A stretch of 6,985 nucleotides of DNA, taken from UBA1181 sp045113275 (GTDB lineage Bacteria; Bacteroidota; Bacteroidia; Bacteroidales; Paludibacteraceae). Shown in pieces: positions 5,865-6,985 of this stretch (within the stretch, counting starts at the first letter, position 1; each line of letters begins with the position of its first letter). Both the position numbers and the translations under genes were made by a program. The notes under the pieces were generated by a model, which worked only from the letters and a program-made list of their open reading frames with translations, did no database searches and was not told the DNA's origin. The stretch lies in assembly GCA_045113275.1 (NCBI GenBank), contig JBGUIU010000183.1:1-6985 (forward strand), written 5' to 3'.

Positions 5865-6985
5865 GCTCTAGAATTCGGCCAAGATGGTATTCTACAACAC
5901 CATCACTATATGTAGTATTCTTGACCTCAACAAGAGCGGAATCTCGGTCCTTATGGTAGCCGACAAAGAATCGAATTACATCATATCGGCGTAAATAGCG
6001 CTTGCCATCAGCCTCGTCTATATAAGTATACTTACTTATCGTCGTTTGTTTCAATTCGCGATACTCAATGGTCTTCTTCCCACTCATAATTTCCTGGAAA
6101 TATACATCCTTAATGTTGAGTGTCAAGACCTTTAATCCTTCGGTGTTGAAAGTCGATTTGTTTTTCACCAGCCTTTTTTCAAGACATTGCATCTGAGGAT
6201 TGTAGGAGTATTGAGTAATCGTTCCATCTGAAATCTTTTGAATCACAAGATTGATTATTTCAAGTGGTGCCACGTACCACTCTGAAGGAACATGCAGGTT
6301 GCCCTCGGCATCATAAACTTTCAATTGAAATTGAACCGCTTTGAAAACCTGATGGACAATGGTCTCAAAAATGTGAGAGTTCATGTTCACGATTTGAGCT
6401 GTCTCAATAATCTGGACGGGAGCCATCAAATATGTTGGTTCCTTTTCAGCATTCTGAATTCTCTCCTCTACGGTATTGATTGTAAACCCAATTTTATACA
6501 AATCCTTGACACCAGCAATCTCAGGGTCCGGAGAGAGCGACTTCAACACATAGACATAGCCAGTTGACTTGTCTCCATCTGTGATCGTTTGCTCGAAGAA
6601 CGCATCATTTGCTTTATCTTGAGGTTCTGTTACTCCATATCCCTCATGGAGGACATTACGACGAAGTGTTTCGAGAAGGATGTCAGATTCCGTACCATTT
6701 TCGTAAATACAACGTGTTCGTCCATCTATCATTCCACTGCGACTTCTTTTCGTCTCATGAATTGATTGGAGCAACACAAGCATTCCATCTACAACATAGA
6801 AATGACCCTCTTCCAAATTAGAAGTCTTTGAAGTCTTGACTAGATTTCTTTTCCCTTCTTTGAGCTCTTGATGAACTGTTTCAAAAAGATGCTTGTACAG
6901 ATGGAAATCTTCACATTGTTTCTTTTGGGCATAATGATCTGGCTGGAGCCTCCTGCCCTCCATTACTCGTTTCATGTCGGCAGGC
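5842..6985 (-). CDS. GIY-YIG nuclease fused to an ASCH domain, 5' end cut by window
   Basis: The first ATG in the window (6975) would give 377 residues, but the frame stays open to the edge (codons Pro-Ala-Asp precede it) and relatives usually have a longer N-terminus, so the gene is probably partial; numbering is from that ATG. Residues 1-120 resemble the N-terminal part of T5orf172/MUG113-type GIY-YIG proteins, including the typical RTRCIYENGTESDILLETL (86-104). The nuclease core is 138-250: TGYVYVLKS (GIY strand), LYKIGFT (159-165, YIG strand), R172 as likely catalytic arginine, E204 as likely metal ligand in HIFETIVHQVF, and EWY 232-234. Residues 281-377 form an ASCH (PUA-like) domain with the signature GxKxxExR as G299, K301, E304 and R306. 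GIY-YIG enzymes cut DNA; ASCH domains are predicted to bind RNA or modified nucleosides. It is first in the minus-strand set. The target is unknown. Confidence 0.85.
   Translation of the reverse strand, partial: PADMKRVMEGRRLQPDHYAQKKQCEDFHLYKHLFETVHQELKEGKRNLVKTSKTSNLEEGHFYVVDGMLVLLQSIHETKRSRSGMIDGRTRCIYENGTESDILLETLRRNVLHEGYGVTEPQDKANDAFFEQTITDGDKSTGYVYVLKSLSPDPEIAGVKDLYKIGFTINTVEERIQNAEKEPTYLMAPVQIIETAQIVNMNSHIFETIVHQVFKAVQFQLKVYDAEGNLHVPSEWYVAPLEIINLVIQKISDGTITQYSYNPQMQCLEKRLVKNKSTFNTEGLKVLTLNIKDVYFQEIMSGKKTIEYRELKQTTISKYTYIDEADGKRYLRRYDVIRFFVGYHKDRDSALVEVKNTTYSDGVVEYHLGRILEHVKQNKS

Noticed and set aside
6292..6821. Two plus-strand ORFs (91 and 70 codons) opposite the nuclease gene.
   Set aside because: They are antisense to a gene with clear GIY-YIG motifs and have no support of their own.

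Overview
The window looks like accessory DNA from a Bacteroidota genome, probably of the Bacteroides/Prevotella type. It opens inside the 3' part of a transfer-messenger RNA gene (ssrA) whose CCA end is not encoded. Coding DNA is mostly A+T-rich, Shine-Dalgarno sequences are mostly weak, and a TAnnTTTG-type -7 promoter box precedes one gene. The organism call is an inference from these signs.

Layout. (1) Bases 1-173 are the 3' end of ssrA, followed by its hairpin terminator. (2) Bases 174-1672 form a small islet bounded by two copies of the ssrA 3' end plus terminator plus flank (166-258 and 1673-1765, constant offset 1507). This is the footprint expected of site-specific integration at ssrA. 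The islet carries a 69-codon ORF that overlaps a gene for an AbiGi-family protein, the antitoxin-type half of the AbiG abortive-infection pair, with no AbiGii partner. (3) After the second repeat come a possible operator and a -7 box, then a 688-residue protein of unknown function with an N-terminal coiled coil. (4) From 4041 to the right edge everything is on the minus strand and converges on the 688-residue gene. In transcription order these are a GIY-YIG nuclease fused to a C-terminal ASCH domain (5' end cut by the window), an uncertain 48-codon bridging ORF, a roughly 410-residue protein with an RX4H motif like that of HEPN RNases, and a 124-residue unknown protein.

How it may work together. 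Every protein that can be assigned belongs to a family common in phage-defence or nucleic-acid conflict loci (AbiGi, GIY-YIG, ASCH, HEPN-like), and the position beside ssrA is a classic island site. The most interesting unit is the minus-strand gene set: a DNA nuclease coupled to an ASCH module that might sense nucleic acid, next to a possible HEPN RNase. Whether these genes form one system is inference. G+C content varies between adjacent genes (about 50% in sampled rows of the 124-codon gene against 25-35% in sampled rows of its neighbours), which points to mosaic assembly. No integrase, transposase, CRISPR array or tRNA gene is visible.
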